Positions 13,460-26,150 of a stretch of DNA of 64,000 nucleotides are shown one piece after another; position 1 is the stretch's first letter, and each line of letters opens with the position of its first letter. The stretch covers positions 1,054,001-1,118,000 of the forward strand of contig JAESUZ010004921.1 in the NCBI GenBank assembly GCA_017311185.1, read 5' to 3'. The notes under the pieces were generated by a model. It ran no database searches and was not told the DNA's origin. It was given only the letters and a program-made list of their open reading frames with translations. The stretch is from Proteles cristata cristata (lineage: Eukaryota; Chordata; Mammalia; Carnivora; Hyaenidae). Made by a program: the position numbers and the translations under genes.

Positions 13460-13648
13460 TATTTTTCCTTATTTTGAGCAAGTAAGGGAGGTGGGGCAGA
13501 GAGTGAAGTAGACAGAATTCCAAGCAGGCTCCACGCTGTCAGCACAGAGCCTGATGTGGCTCTAGAACTCACCAACCATGAGATCATGACCTAACCCGAA
13601 ATCAAGAATCATCAGATCCTTAAGTGACTGAGCCAAGCAGGTGCCCCT
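13460..13648 (-). mobile_element. CAN SINE, diverged
   Basis: Antisense copy: 'caagcaggctccacgctg', 'gtcagcacagagcctgat', 'gagatcatgacctaaccc', ending in the reversed head 'gagccaagcaggtgcccc'. Substitutions in the B box and head and loss of most of the CT-rich part mark it as old. Confidence 0.88.
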
Positions 13649-15010
13649 AGAACAAAAATATTCTTAATCATAGTGTAGAAATATCCATGGATACTGACAG
13701 AAGAGTAAAAGAAAGATAATAGGATTGGGTCCATTGCTTCGCAAATTCTAGTAATTTTTATATATGTTTCAAAAATAAAAATAAGAGAATCCTTCCTATG
13801 AGCTAATCTAAAATCTAATACATATTTTTTTGTTCCTTTTAAGGACAGGGTATTCTTTCCAGAAATTTTCATGAGGTTGTTAAATTATATAATTCATCTT
13901 CTCAGGATTGAGTCATGGCTTTTCACGGTTATGGGTTTTTTGTTTCGATGTGTTTGTTAAAGAAGAAAAAACAAAAGCTTTTTAGATTCCAAGTTGAAGT
14001 CAAAAGTTGAGGCTGAAGCATCCTCACCAAACTCCAGATATTGAAGCTGATTGCTATAGCAGAAGGTAAAGAGCCTATTCCCAGATATTAGCAAAATATT
14101 TTACAAAATACATGTCAAAGAAGTATTCACTTCTTTAGAACCATATAATGATTTAATTTCAAGCACTGTATTTATCTGGGCTCTAAGAAACCTGAACACA
14201 AATAACTAAAGCTCTAAATATAGAGAAGGAAAAAAAAAATCTCTTAAATTTGAAATACTATAAGGAGAGTATTTTAGAGTTCTGGCTCTGATTCAAGAAA
14301 CCAATTGTTTCAACATGGATTGCCAAAAACGCAGATAAGTTTCAAACACAGAGGGGGATCAATACAAAGACCCTCAAAACTAGAATACTAAAAGCAGAGA
14401 ATTAAGATAAGAATATTGAACTGACACTAGCCAGACACATTTCTGTTAGTTACTTCCAGATAAGAGGTTTACCAATTTCTAGGACATGCTGGTAAAATAT
14501 CAGTATCGTACTGTTAACATATTGATATGTGAATTTTAGTTCATTTAATGTGTATGGATACATGTTTAAAGATATATTCAAGAGACCGTGGTTTAGAAAG
14601 GTGATATCTTAGGTCCATTGTCAAGACTCTCAAACACTACATCACTGCAATAATTACTGGGGGGAAATGTGACTTATGGGTCTCTGGTTTATTTGCAGGA
14701 AAAAATTTAATAATGAAGAATGAGTTTTCCACCTATATAGGCAAATAACTTTGCAAGTTCTTAGTCCCATTTGGTTAATGTTGAAATACTTAAATCTCTA
14801 TTTTCTGACCAAGTTTCAAATTATTGTGTGTAAACAGATGGTTCTGAAAGTCCAAGATTCCTAGAAATTTATCTTCTAGACACAATTATAAGTCTAACTA
14901 TTGCTCTCATTTATGCAAGAACTTTAGTGTTTCAGGAGTTATAATCCACAATGACATTTACAGATTTGTGTATTTACAAATGTTTAAAAGATATATTGTT
15001 AAAAACCTTC
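13649..15010. other. Non-genic unique sequence
   Basis: No recognised gene or repeat family. AT-rich throughout. Confidence 0.55.
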
Positions 15011-15028
15011 AAGAATAGTGAGAGTTTC

Positions 15029-16102
15029 CGCAGCAACTTCTTACTTGACACATCCCCAAAAGCAAGGGAATCAAGAGCAAAAATAAACTGTTGGGACCTC
15101 ATCAAGATTAAAAGCTTCTGCACAGCCAAGGAAACAACCCAGAAAATTAATAGGCAACCAACGGAATGGAAAAGATAGTTGCAAATGACATATCAGATAA
15201 AGGGTTAATATCCAGAATCTATAAGGAACTCACCAAACTACACGCCCGAAAACAAACAACCCAGTGAAGAAATGGGCAGAAGACATGAACAGACACTTCT
15301 CCAAAGAGGACATCCAGATGGCCAACAGACACATGAAACGATGCTCAGCATCGCTCCTCATCAGGGAAATACAAATCAAAACCACACTGAGATACCACCC
15401 CACGCCAGTCAGAGTGGCTAAGATGAGCAAATCAGAGAACTCTAGATGCTGGCGAGGATGTGGAGAAACGGGCACCCTCCTACACTGTTGGTGGGAATGT
15501 AAACTGGCACAGCCCCTCTGGAAAACAGTGTGGAGGTTCCTAAGGAAACCAACAATAGAACTCTCCTATGACCCAGTAATAGCACTGCTAGGAATTTACC
15601 CAAGGGATACAGAAATGCTGATGCATAGGAGCACATGTAACCCAATGTTCATAGCAGCACTCTCCACAATAGCTAAAACCTGGAAAGAGCCTAAGTGTCC
15701 ATCAACAGATGAATGGATCAAGAAGATGTGGTTTATCTATACGATGGAATACTACATGGCAATGAGAAACAATGAATCTGGCCATGTGTAGCAACATGGG
15801 CGGACCTTGAGGGTGTTATGCTGAGCGAAATAAGTCAGGCAGAGAAGGACAAATATCATATGTTTGCACATATAGGTGGATTAGGAGGAACTTAACGGAG
15901 GACCATGGGGGAGAAGAAGTGGGGAAATGGTGGGGGAAAGGGAGAGAGGCAAACCATGAGAGACTCTTGAATGCTGACAAAAACTGAGGACTGATGGATG
16001 TTGGGGGAAGGGGGAATGAGCATGGAGGAGGGCACTTGTGGGGATGAGCACTGGGTGTTATGTGGAAACTAATTTGACAATAAACTATTTGTAAAAAAAA
16101 AA
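15029..16102 (+). mobile_element. Young L1, 5'-truncated, with TSD
   Basis: A carnivore L1 insertion beginning late in ORF2 and ending in 'aataaactatttgta' plus poly(A). An 18-bp TSD 'aagaatagtgagagtttc' lies at 15011-15028 and 16103-16120. The ORF2 C-terminal region is recognisable, including a CX3CX7HX4C zinc-knuckle ([18 protein letters not shown]) encoded near 15447-15500 and [11 protein letters not shown] near 15590. Compared with the copy at 62-63.6 kb, one G is missing near 15168 and one A near 15775, so the frame breaks twice; the natural stop lies at about 15893-15895. The G-rich 3'UTR follows. It lacks the reverse-transcriptase and endonuclease domains and cannot move by itself. Confidence 0.95.
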
Positions 16103-16120
16103 AAGAATAGTGAGAGTTTC

Positions 16121-17922
16121 ATGAGGGTTTCATAGGTATATGAAATGTAAAATTACACTTGTAGTCAAGATTTTAGTGACTAGATCATGATTAGGTAAGC
16201 AAAAACCTTTACAGGGATGTTGCTAACCCAGGGTCATTTTTACAATATTATTCATTATATTTTACTCAAATCTAAAGTAGTCAGGAATATCTTGAACCCA
16301 ACCACTTATCAATCAAAACAAAGAATGGATGTCATTTCTTCTCCTACTATTCTTCACGCCTAAAACTCTGGCATAGATAATTTCCCCCATGATATGAACT
16401 CAGAACTCCCTACAAGAATAACCTACTTCTGAAAAAATAATCAGATAATGCAGTGATGCTACAGCTCAAAGACTGCCTATATGCATTAATACCACAGATT
16501 TGAATTTTTAGATCCAGATACAAATGATATAGGGGAAGCACCAGAGCAAGAAATGTTGACTATCCAACGACTGCAGAATTTGATGGTCCATTTGAATTTT
16601 CCCCACAAGGTTTTCATCCAAGCCTTTTATTGTGAGGAGTTTGAACAAAATAGTTAGGTTTAGTTAAATTCTATTTAATTTAGAAAGATTAGCTTTAAAC
16701 TGTGGGTGATATTTATTATATTTAGCTGGTACTACTTGCTTTTTCTTGTACAGCTCTTTTCTTTTATCCACTTGATCTGTTTGGAAAAAGAGGATGTTCA
16801 GAGGCATGGGTATGTTCCCTGCATCAAGAATGGATCATGCAGTTTTCACTGGTCACAAAAGAGGCTCCTGGCAGGGCTGCTGAGAAAGACCGTGTATTTG
16901 CACCATTCCCCACCCATTAACGGAGACAAGAAACATGGTTGGCACACAATGGGTTTCCACTCAATTCCAGCAAGCTGGCTGGTATGGAAACTGTTGATAA
17001 GCAATCAACGTACTCTAATTTGATAACACGTCTGCTGAGGCTTCATGGTTATACTCTCTGTTGAGCAATACTTAGTGCAACACAGGCCCCTAAATGGTTT
17101 CCAAAAAAAAAAAAAAAAAAAAAAAAAACAGAAAACAAAACAAAAAAAACCCCTGCCTATTGATTTCTCATTACAAATACTGACGCAAACATGCTCAAAA
17201 AAGATTTATCTTATTTTTCTTCCTCGCTGTAACTACAACATCTGTTTTCAGAAACATCCTTTTCTTTTCAGTAACATTTGGTTCTGAAGGTGTTATCAAG
17301 GAATTCCCTGCAAGCTTACAACCTTGCTGTCAACACCACCCATAGGTCCTGACATCTAGGTACATGTGAACAGCTGAAATAAAAAGCATCTGGTTTATTG
17401 CTCAGATTCTTTCTCATAACACCTAAACAAAACATAACTCCAATAGATAGTTCAAACAAGAAACCATCACAATAAATGGTTTTGACTAGTTTCCATAGAT
17501 CTCCAGTAATATTAAAGAGGGAAAAAGACCTGAAACTTTAGATTCCCATAATTTTATTTCAATATTTATCCCATATTTCAAAATTACAAAGGAAATTATA
17601 TATGAATTCATTTGTGAAGCCTCAGAAAATTGCTGTGTATCCAGACATATCTGTGAAAATCTCAGACTTCTGATCCACACGCAGTCTAACTTTCATTCTT
17701 TTCTATGAGATAATCAGGTTTACAAAAAGTAGACACATGAGGATTTTTTTTCATGCTGAACTCACGGTCTCATCATGTTCAATACAAAGAAAGTTGTTGC
17801 CATATTTAAGCAAGGTATTAACTAAATCAATGTTAAGTTATAAAAAAGTTTATGTTAATCCATTACCTAGACTACTTAATTTATAAAATATAATAGAGAC
17901 TTCTAGTTGTTTATGAACATAT
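16121..17922. other. Non-genic, mostly unique sequence
   Basis: No gene recognised. A 105-codon plus-strand frame (16706-17023) shows a hydrophobic start but no known domain. A poly(A) run of about 26 bases sits at 17103-17128 without a recognised element in front of it. Confidence 0.55.
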
Positions 17923-17934
17923 TCATGCAAGGAG

Positions 17935-18157
17935 GTTTTTTTTTTTAATGTTTTTTATTTATTTCTAGGAGAGAGAGACAGAGACAGAGTGATCAGGGGA
18001 GGGTCAGAGAGAGAGGGAGTCACAGACTGAAACAGGCTCCAGGCTCTGAGCTGGCAGTCAGCACAGAGCCCGACGCGGGGCTCGAACCCACGAACCGCGA
18101 GATCATGACCTAAGCAAAAGTCGGATGCTTAACCGACTAAGCCACCCAGGTGCCCCA
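17935..18157 (-). mobile_element. CAN SINE, young subfamily, with TSD
   Basis: Antisense near-consensus copy with an intact reversed B box 'ggggctcgaacccacgaa' and head 'aagccacccaggtgcccc'. It carries the 'gagctggcagtcagcac' variant of the youngest set. A 12-bp TSD 'tcatgcaaggag' lies at 17923-17934 and 18158-18169. Confidence 0.95.
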
Positions 18158-18169
18158 TCATGCAAGGAG

Positions 18170-19059
18170 ATTTTTAATAGATACTAGAAAAACCTAAATT
18201 TGTCTGACAGTAGTTCCAAGTAAATAATCTATGTTATGAAAGAAAATGGCTTATAAAGAAAATGCTTGCTTCAGATGCATAATAATCTAGTTTACCAAGA
18301 TAAATAGTGTCTATTAAGGGTCAATGTATGTATTTTCTTTCACCTAAGAAGACTTACAAATAATTCTAGTTTAAGTTTACAATCACACTCATATTACTTT
18401 ATCAAAAAAAAAAAAAGACACAGCTGAGTAATTTGTCAATCCTTAGAGCATTTCTATGTGATAGGTGATAAGTAACTATTTACTTTCTAACTGACAAAGA
18501 ACTTTCAGAAATATATATATATAAAAAGGATGTCCTCAGACTATGGTTGAAGATTAAAATTTACCATAGATGAATACAATTACAGGGTGTTCTGGAGAAT
18601 AAAATCCAGTCATGTTTCAGGCAAGATGATCGACAAGATATTCAAAGAAACAATCGCCTGTGAAACAGAGTGAATAATTCTGGTTGAACATGGGAAACAT
18701 TTTCCTATAGTATGGATACAAAGAGAATAGAAAACTGGAAAAATATAAGGCCCAAATTTATAAAGTTTGATTCCACATATAAATAAATTAATTCTATATG
18801 AATAAGCAATTACCAAAAATAATATTTGCCCTAAGGGCATCTGGCGATTTCTTGTCACCTAAAATTTGGCTGTTGGCTGGGCACAGTCATACAGGCTTAA
18901 GAAGCAAAGTCTGACTAGAGTTAAATATATATGTTTATGTTTATGTATTTGAATATCTAATAGCTGAGAATTCTCCATTATTGTTGAAAGATACCAATCG
19001 TCTGACTCAGGAAAACCGAAAACTACTGTCAGGGCTCGATTCAAAAACAAAACCTAAAC
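18170..19059. other. Non-genic unique sequence
   Basis: No recognised gene or repeat. Minus-strand frames 18610-18858 and 18859-19050 lie back to back in the same frame, but neither shows a domain. Confidence 0.5.
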
Positions 19060-19870
19060 TTACATAATTAGCAAAGGTCTATCATTCTCCTTATATAAAG
19101 AACTTCTTCAATTCAATAAAACACAAGCAATCCAACAGAGAAGTGGGCACGAGGTATTTCACAGGAGAGGGAACACCAAGAATCTATAAACATATGGAAA
19201 ATATTTCATCTATTTAGGAATCAAAGATATTCCAAAAGAAACAAATGTAATGCACTGCTATTTTACTTTGGAAGTTAAAAGACAAGATCTTATATCCTCT
19301 TATGGAGAGGAAGAGTTAAGGAACCCTTAACTTGCTAAGAAAGGTGCAAACTGGCTCAGTCAGTTTGGCACTGTCTAGTCATGTTGGATATTACCTAGTT
19401 CTAACAATTTTATTCCTAGATATTCTTAGAGAATTTTTTATACATATGCATTCAGGAATATGTGCATAATCATTCACAGCAGAATTGGTCTTAACAGCAA
19501 AATCTAGGAACAACTTAAATATTCTACCACATACAGCATGACATACTCATAGAATGGAATACTATATGGGCAATGAAAATGAATACAACACAACTATAGG
19601 AATCAATATGGATAAATATCAAACAGGTTATGTTAAATGAAAGCAGCAAATAACAAAGAAAAGCATTATGAAACTATGTAAAAATATTCAAACAGAAAAA
19701 TTAAACATATTATTTATGGATATATGTATATGTGATTAATTTACAAAGAAAAGCAACTAAATCATTATTATAAAGTTAAGGAAGTTATTGTTTCTACTAA
19801 CTAGGGAGGAGGGAATAGGATTACAAAGTTCACGAGTTGATATCAAATTATTATTTTTTTATCTGAAGCT
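19060..19870 (+). mobile_element. Old L1 ORF2 3' end and 3'UTR
   Basis: Sense fragments of old L1: 'caagcaatccaacagaga' near 19125, 'gaatggaatactatatgg' near 19552, and a 3'UTR-like piece 'gggaggagggaataggat' near 19804. Frames are fully decayed. The right edge merges into an AT tract (about 19895-19925). Confidence 0.65.
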
Positions 19871-19930
19871 GGGAAGAAGTACACAGGTGTTTATTATATA
19901 TTAAATATGTATTATATATAATTTATGTTT

Positions 19931-20472
19931 ATTATTATTCTAAATTATTTGTTAAAGATTATAACATTTGTTTTTAGTTGCTCATATTTTTCCATTCCTT
20001 TTTATTTGGGAGTTGCAAATTGTGATGCAGCATCTAAAAATAGATACATTTTATATGACTTCTCAGATATATTGGCATTAGCATTTTTTCACTTAAAATC
20101 AAAGGTCTATATTTAAAATACATAGTGCTTGAAATTTTGCTGCACCTTGAGCTATACTGCACTGTTAATGATGAACTATGCTCTGATATATGTAATTCTA
20201 CATTTTCAATTCTATTACTTAGGCAATTACATATACTAATGCACCATATACTTTTCTAACACGAAAGCTCTACACATTAGAATATATTTTTTGTTGCTGA
20301 AAATGAATATTTGTAAAAATTCTTCTAGAATCACACATATCCTAAGGCATATTTATAAAACTACAAATCCTGAATTCTTCTCTTATAGTCTGGACATTTC
20401 TGTTTTCCTTTACCATAATCTTAGAATTATCATCATTCCTTTACTTGGTGCTCATAGCACATAAAACTATTT
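19931..20472. other. Non-genic sequence
   Basis: AT-rich. Some L1-antisense flavour ('agttgcaaattgtgatgc', 'cttgagctatactgcact') but not enough to call a family. No gene seen. Confidence 0.45.
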
Positions 20473-20483
20473 CAACAAAGAGG

Positions 20484-20671
20484 ATCTTATTTTATTTATT
20501 TTGAGGGAAAGAGAAAGGGAGGGAGAGAAATAGGGAATGCTCAGGGATGGGCAGAGAGAGAAAGTCTCAAGTGGGCTCTGCACTGTCAGCACAAAACCTG
20601 CTGTGTGGCTTGAACTAATGGACCATGAGATCATGACATGACATTTAACCAACTGAACCATCCAGGTGTCC
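20484..20671 (-). mobile_element. CAN SINE, diverged
   Basis: Antisense copy with 'gtgggctctgcactgtca', 'gaccatgagatcatgaca' and the reversed head 'gaaccatccaggtgtcct'. An imperfect duplication ('aacaaagaggat' near 20473 and 'aacaaaaaagat' near 20672) is likely the decayed TSD. Confidence 0.88.
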
Positions 20672-20838
20672 TAACAAAAAAGATTCTAATGATGATAGAG
20701 AATCCACTAACCACCCATCAAGATTTTGATATTCAGGTCTATAACATGGAAATTGTTGTAGCGACATTTTTGTGTTTCTGCATATGTACATTCATGTATA
20801 TGTGCATATGTCCATGTATGCAGGTGTACTTTATTTTA

Positions 20839-21080
20839 TTTTATTTTTTTTAAACACTTTTTAAAATATTTTTTTCATTATTTATTTCTAGGAGAGAGAG
20901 AGAGAGACAGCATGAGCAGGGGAGGGTCAGAGAGAGAGGGAGACACAGACTCTGAAACAGGCTCCAGGCTCTGGGCTGGCAGTCAGCACAGAGCCCAACG
21001 CGGGCTCGAACCCACGAACCGCGAGATCATGACCTAAACGAAAGTCGGACGCTTAACCGACTAAGCCACCCAGGCGCCCC
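20839..21080 (-). mobile_element. CAN SINE, young subfamily, with TSD
   Basis: Antisense, near consensus, including the reversed B box 'gggctcgaacccacgaac' and head 'gccacccaggcgcccc'. The TSD has the form 'aggtgtactttatttta' at 20822-20838 and 'agatgtactttatttta' at 21081-21097, with one mismatch. It sits about 170 bp from an older SINE in the same orientation. Confidence 0.95.
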
Positions 21081-21106
21081 AGATGTACTTTATTTTAAAC
21101 TACAAT

Positions 21107-21318
21107 GATCAAGACCAGAGCTTGGCTTTTTCTGTAAAAAAGCCATTTTAAGCTTTGGGGCAATGGAATCTCTTTCATGATATTTCAGCTCTGCTATTGT
21201 AGCACAAGGTTAACCATAGAGAACAATAAATGAATGAGCACGGCTGTCTTCTAACAAAGCTTTATTTAAAAAACAGGCCAGATTTGACCTGTAGGCCATA
21301 TTTTGTCCACACCCTGAT
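21107..21318 (-). mobile_element. hAT/Charlie-type MITE (ancient DNA transposon)
   Basis: The blocks 'gctttttctgtaaaaaag', 'ctctgctattgtagcaca', 'caaagctttatttaaaaa' and 'gtaggccatattttgtcc', in order, match a common mammalian non-autonomous hAT element whose consensus starts with caggggtcggcaaac and ends with its inverted copy. The family name (I believe of the MER group) needs a library search. It has no coding capacity. Confidence 0.6.
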
Positions 21319-21419
21319 CTAGATCATTCTAAACTTCTCACTTTGCAGAAAATATAAGTTTGTTCCATGTGAATTATTCATTAATTGACTCCTAAAAAAT
21401 TTCAGTTAAACTTCTTGGA

Positions 21420-21800
21420 TTAGCTCAGCCTCTCACCAACTCTACTGTAACAAGGCTGGCCTTTTTCAATCTCAAACACAGCTATTTCTTTCCTGATCCC
21501 TAGTTGTCATTCACAGACTCTAACTGTGCTTTCTAATAGAATATCCTTCTCCTAATTTAGTATCTAATTAATTCTGGATTCTAGCTCTTAAGGTTTTGAT
21601 TGAATACTGCGTAGTTAGAGGGTATTATAGCATTCACTCAATCTTTTGCGCATGTACATCAGTTGTTTATTGTCTAGTATCTTTTTCTACCCTAATAAAC
21701 TATAAGCGTCATGAGGGCAAGAGCCATACTTATTTTCTTAGCCTCTATGTATCCAGTGCCTAAAATAATGCTTAGGGAAAAGTAAACAATATTTATAGAA
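21420..21800 (+). mobile_element. L2 LINE 3' end
   Basis: The L2 3' tail pattern is clear: 'aaactataagcgtcatga', 'gggcaagagccatactta', 'tatgtatccagtgcctaa', then 'caatatttatagaaagg'. The upstream portion is consistent with L2 but more diverged. Confidence 0.7.
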
Positions 21801-21847
21801 AGGAAAAACAAACTGCTTTCATAATGTGCTCTAAAATTATATCATCA

Positions 21848-24800
21848 TCAGAGTTCCAGAGAAGATAGTGGTGTAGGAGGACCTTAAGGTCACGTTGTCT
21901 CACAGATAGCCCTACATAACATCCACATCAGTTTAACTAACTCAGAAAACAACCCATATGAGTGGTAGAACAGGCTCTCTATAGTTAATGGTAAAGAGGT
22001 GGCCACATCAAAAATACTAGGAAATTAGCCTGCCAGATGAATCACAAAGCGGAGAGATATCACAAGCATGGAGAAAGGAGAGGAACAGACCTCACATAAG
22101 GCACTCCAGACAAGAGAGACTTACACTGGGAAGATGAATCTCCCTAACATTTGGCTTTTGAAAACTACAAGGGTCTAATCTGGAAAGTTTTCACAATCAG
22201 TGGGGCTTAACACCAATAACTTTAAAAATCAATGGGCTTAGCTTTAGGAGAGCTGGAGGGTGACAGGAAACTGAGTCCATCACCCTTAAAGAGATAGTGT
22301 AACAACCTCTCCAAGTTATAGCATAGAAGTAGTGTGAAAAGTTCCCCAGGGAATATGAGAAGTAGATTTATTTACTAATCTCAGAATGTAAACTGAAGGA
22401 ACGGGGATCTTTCGGAGGCTTCTCCAAGAACAAAAGAGCTGGTGGGCATCATTTCCTGCCTCCAACCTACATCCTGAAGGAACCAACTCAAACACCTGCC
22501 ACCTACCTTGCTAACACCATTTGCTCTGACTCTATGTTCTCCTGTACCCTCCATCCAAACCAGCCACTGGGCAGAAATCTCTCCTCTGAGCCACCCCAAT
22601 TTAGTAGGAGTTGCTTCAAAACGTGCCTGACGTTCTCATTCTGCAAGCAGCCCCTAAGTGCCCCTAACCACTCCAGTGAAACTTTCCCTTAAGAGAGAGG
22701 AAGATAACTGCACACACAAGTTCATCTGCAATCCCAAATGGGGGCACTTATCTGACCACTGGCACTGCCCACCAACAGAAACCTCACAGGGAATAGCAAA
22801 TAGAGCCAGGGTATTCTGGAGTCACTGCAATCCAAACAAAGAGACTGAAGAAAAACATCTGATTGGAATGCAGACCGCCAATGAAAACCCTGCAGTGGAC
22901 AATGCAAGGAGAGCCCCCTGCAGTTCTTGACAACAGATGGAGGGCAGGCATCTAGTCTGACCCAATTCAACCCCAAGGTAGCTCCTTAACAACACTGAAA
23001 CCAAACCCTGCCCACAACAGGCAAAAAGAGCCATTGCAAAGGAAAGAGGAAAGTGTGGCTCAACCCTAATAGTAGAGTGCATGCACCACACATAAGAGAC
23101 ACCCAATTAGCACCAGGTTCCAGTAAATAGGAGACAGTGGGCTGCAGGGCACAACAGGACCTCTTCTTCATAAGGCTACTACTTCCAAGATCAGGAGACA
23201 TAGCTGACTTCCCTAATATATAGAAACAGACAGAGAGAGTTAGACTAAATAAAGAGACAGAGAAATATGTCCCAAATAAAAGACTAGAACAACAGAAAAA
23301 GAGCTAAAAGAAATGGAGATAAACAATATGATTGATAGAGAATTCAAAGTAATGGTCAGAAAGATAGTCACTGGATTTAAGAAAAGCATGGAGGGTCTCA
23401 GTGACACTTCCAGCAAGGTGACAGAAAACATAAAAAAGAACCAGTTTTAGATGAAGGACATAATAACTAAAATTAAAAATGCACTAGAGTGAATAAATAG
23501 TAGACTAGAGAAAGTAGAATCAGCAAGCTTGGAGAAAAGTAATGGAAGGAACCAAACTGAAGAAAATAGTAATAATAAGTGAGAATAGTTTAAGTTAACT
23601 CAGTGACATCATTAAGCATAGTAACACTCACATTATAGGGATCCCAGAGGGAAAAGAGAGAGAAGGGGGGAGAAAACTTAAGAAATAATAGCTGAAAACA
23701 TCCCTAATCTGGGAAAGGAAACCTAAGTCCAGATCCACGTGACACACAGAGCCCCTAACAAAATCAAGGAGGTCCACACCAAGAAACATAATAGTTAAAA
23801 TGGCAAAATTAGTGATTAACAGAGAATTTTAAAAGCAGCAAGAGAAGACAGTTATAAACAAGAGAAACTCCATTAATACTACCACTGATTTTTCATCAGA
23901 AACCACAGACCAGCAGGCAGTAATATGATATATACAAAGTGCTGAAGAAAAAAACAGTAATCAAGAATACTTTTCCAGCAAGGCTGTCATTCAGAATAGA
24001 AGGAGAGATAAACTCCCAGACAAACAAAATTTGATAAGGAATTCATCACAACTCTACCAGCCTTACAAGAAATGTTAATGGGAATTCTTTGAGTAAAAAG
24101 GAAAGGCCATAATCAGGAATAAGAAAATTAAGAAAGAAAAACTTTATATTTTAGACGTCTTTGAAAGTCATAGATTAATCACTTGCAACCCAGTATGGAG
24201 GTTAAAGCACACAAGCAGTAAAGTCAATTGTATCTATAAATTCAATCAAGGAATTCACAAAAATACAATGTAAAGTATGATACTGCAATTAAGAAAGCAA
24301 TACCATTTACAATTGTACCCAAAGTAATAAAATAGCTAACAATAAACTTAACCAAGGAGGTAAAAGACCTGTACTCTGTAAAGTATCAAACACTGATGAA
24401 AGAAATTGAAGACAGAACAAAGGGGGAGATATTGCATGCTCCTGAATTGAGAGAACCAATATCGTTGAACTGTCCACGGTACCCAAAGCAATCTACAGAT
24501 TTAATGCAGTCCCTATCAAAAGTATCAACAGCATTTTCATAGAACTATAGTAATACTAAAATATGTATAGAACCACAAAAGACCCCAAATAGCCAAGGAA
24601 ATATTGAAAAGCAAGAACAAAACTGAAACTATCACAGTCCCAGATTTCAAGATATATTACAAACCTATAGTAATCAAAAGAGTATGGTACTGGCACAGAA
24701 ATAGACATATAGATCAACAGAACAGATTAAAGAGCCCAGAAATGAACCCTTGATTATACAGCCAATCAATTTATGACAAAGGAGGCAAGAATATATAATG

Positions 24801-26150
24801 AGACAAGGTCTTTTCAACAAGCAAGGTTGGTAATACTGGACAGCTACATGCAAAAGAATAAAACTGGACTTTCTTGTATCATGTACAAAAATAATTCAAA
24901 ACAGATCTAAGACTTAAATGTGAGACCTTAAACCAGAGTTTCTAGAAGAAAACATAGGCAGTAATCTCCTTAGCATTAGACATAGAAACATTTTTCTAGA
25001 TATGTGTCCTTTGGCAAGGAATACAAAAACAAAATTAAACTATTGGGATGATACCAAAATACAAAGCTTCAGCATAGTGAAAGAAGTCATCAATGAAACA
25101 AAAAGACATCCTACTAAATGGGAAAAGATATCTTTAAAATGTTATATCTGGTGAGAGGTTGTTATCCCAAACTTATCCAACTCAAAACCCAAAATACAAA
25201 TACTCCAATTTAAAAATAGGCAGAAGTGGTGCCTGGATGGCTCAGTTAAGCATCTGACTCTTGATTTCAGCTCAAGTCATGATCTCACAATTCATGGAAC
25301 CGTACCGCATGTTGGGCTCCATGCTGACAGTAGAGAGTCTCCTTGTGATTCTCTCTCTCCCTGAACTTCCCCCTCCCCACCAACCTCAACTTTGCCTCTG
25401 TCCCTCTCAAATTAAATAAACTCAAAACACCTTTAAAAAAATAGGCAGAAGACATGAACAGACATTTCTCCAAAGATTACATACAGATGGCCAACAGACA
25501 TATGAAAAGATGCTCAACATCACTCATTGTCACAAAAATGCAAATTAAAATCACAAAAAGATATCAATCTCACACCTGTCAGAACGGCAAAAATCAAAAA
25601 CAGGAAACCTCAAGTGTTGGCAAGGATGTGGAGGAAAAAACAACCCTCATGCACTGTTGGGAATGGAACCTGGTGCAGCCACTATGGAAAACAGTATGGA
25701 TATTCCTCAAAAATAATTAAAAATAGAATTACCATATGATCCAGTAATCACACTACCGGGTATTTAATCAAAGAAAATTTGAAAAAATTTATTCACGTTT
25801 ATGTTTACTGCAGCATTAGTTACAATTGCCAAGATTTGGAAGCAAACCAAGTGTCCACCCATAGAGGAATGGATAAAGAAGTGATGTATATATATGTGTG
25901 ATGGAATATTACTCAGCCATAAAAAAGAAGGAAACCTTGCTATTTGCAGAACATAGATGAATCTGGGGGGTATAATGCTAAGTGAAACAGGTCACTCAGA
26001 AGGACAAATGCTGTATGATTTCACTCATATGTGGAATTTAAGAAACAAATAAACAAAGAAAAAAGACAAAAACAGACTCAAACATAGAGAGCTGGTGGTT
26101 GGGAAACTGGGGAGGGGTGGGGGGCAGAGGGAGGAGGGAAATAGTTAAAG
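21848..26150 (+). mobile_element. L1 from 5'UTR to 3'UTR, internally deleted
   Basis: This is the longest L1 in the window. The 5'UTR-like part begins near 21848 ('gtggtgtaggaggacctt') and runs to about 23250, more GC-rich than its surroundings. ORF1 and downstream sequence (about 23280-24170) follow, e.g. 'ccagcaaggctgtcattc' near 23976. ORF2 is represented only by its 3' part from about 24260 ('gaccccaaatagccaagg' near 24582, 'gacatttctccaaagatt' near 25460, 'ggtgcagccactatggaa' near 25672); the endonuclease and most of the reverse transcriptase are missing. The 3'UTR has a strong G-run cluster at 26109-26138. Stops and frameshifts occur throughout. A SINE interrupts it at 25227. An intact L1 is about 6 kb; this is about 4.1 kb without the SINE. 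Confidence 0.75.
25227..25436 (+). mobile_element. CAN SINE nested in L1, with TSD
   Basis: Head 'ggtgcctggatggctcag', 'gctcaagtcatgatctca', CT-rich body and 'ctcaaattaaataaactc' tail. The perfect 15-bp TSD 'aaaaataggcagaag' lies at 25212-25226 and 25437-25451 and is itself L1 ORF2 sequence, so the SINE landed in an existing L1. Many substitutions show it is an older copy. Confidence 0.92.

Noticed and set aside
16706..17023. 105-codon plus-strand frame starting with a hydrophobic segment
   Set aside because: The start looks like a signal or membrane segment, but T-rich DNA gives that by default. No domain, cysteine pattern or splice context supports a gene.
22381..23201. Cluster of overlapping minus-strand frames (72-94 codons)
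   Set aside because: They lie in the 5'UTR-like part of an L1 and overlap each other; GC-richer DNA with fewer stops explains them.
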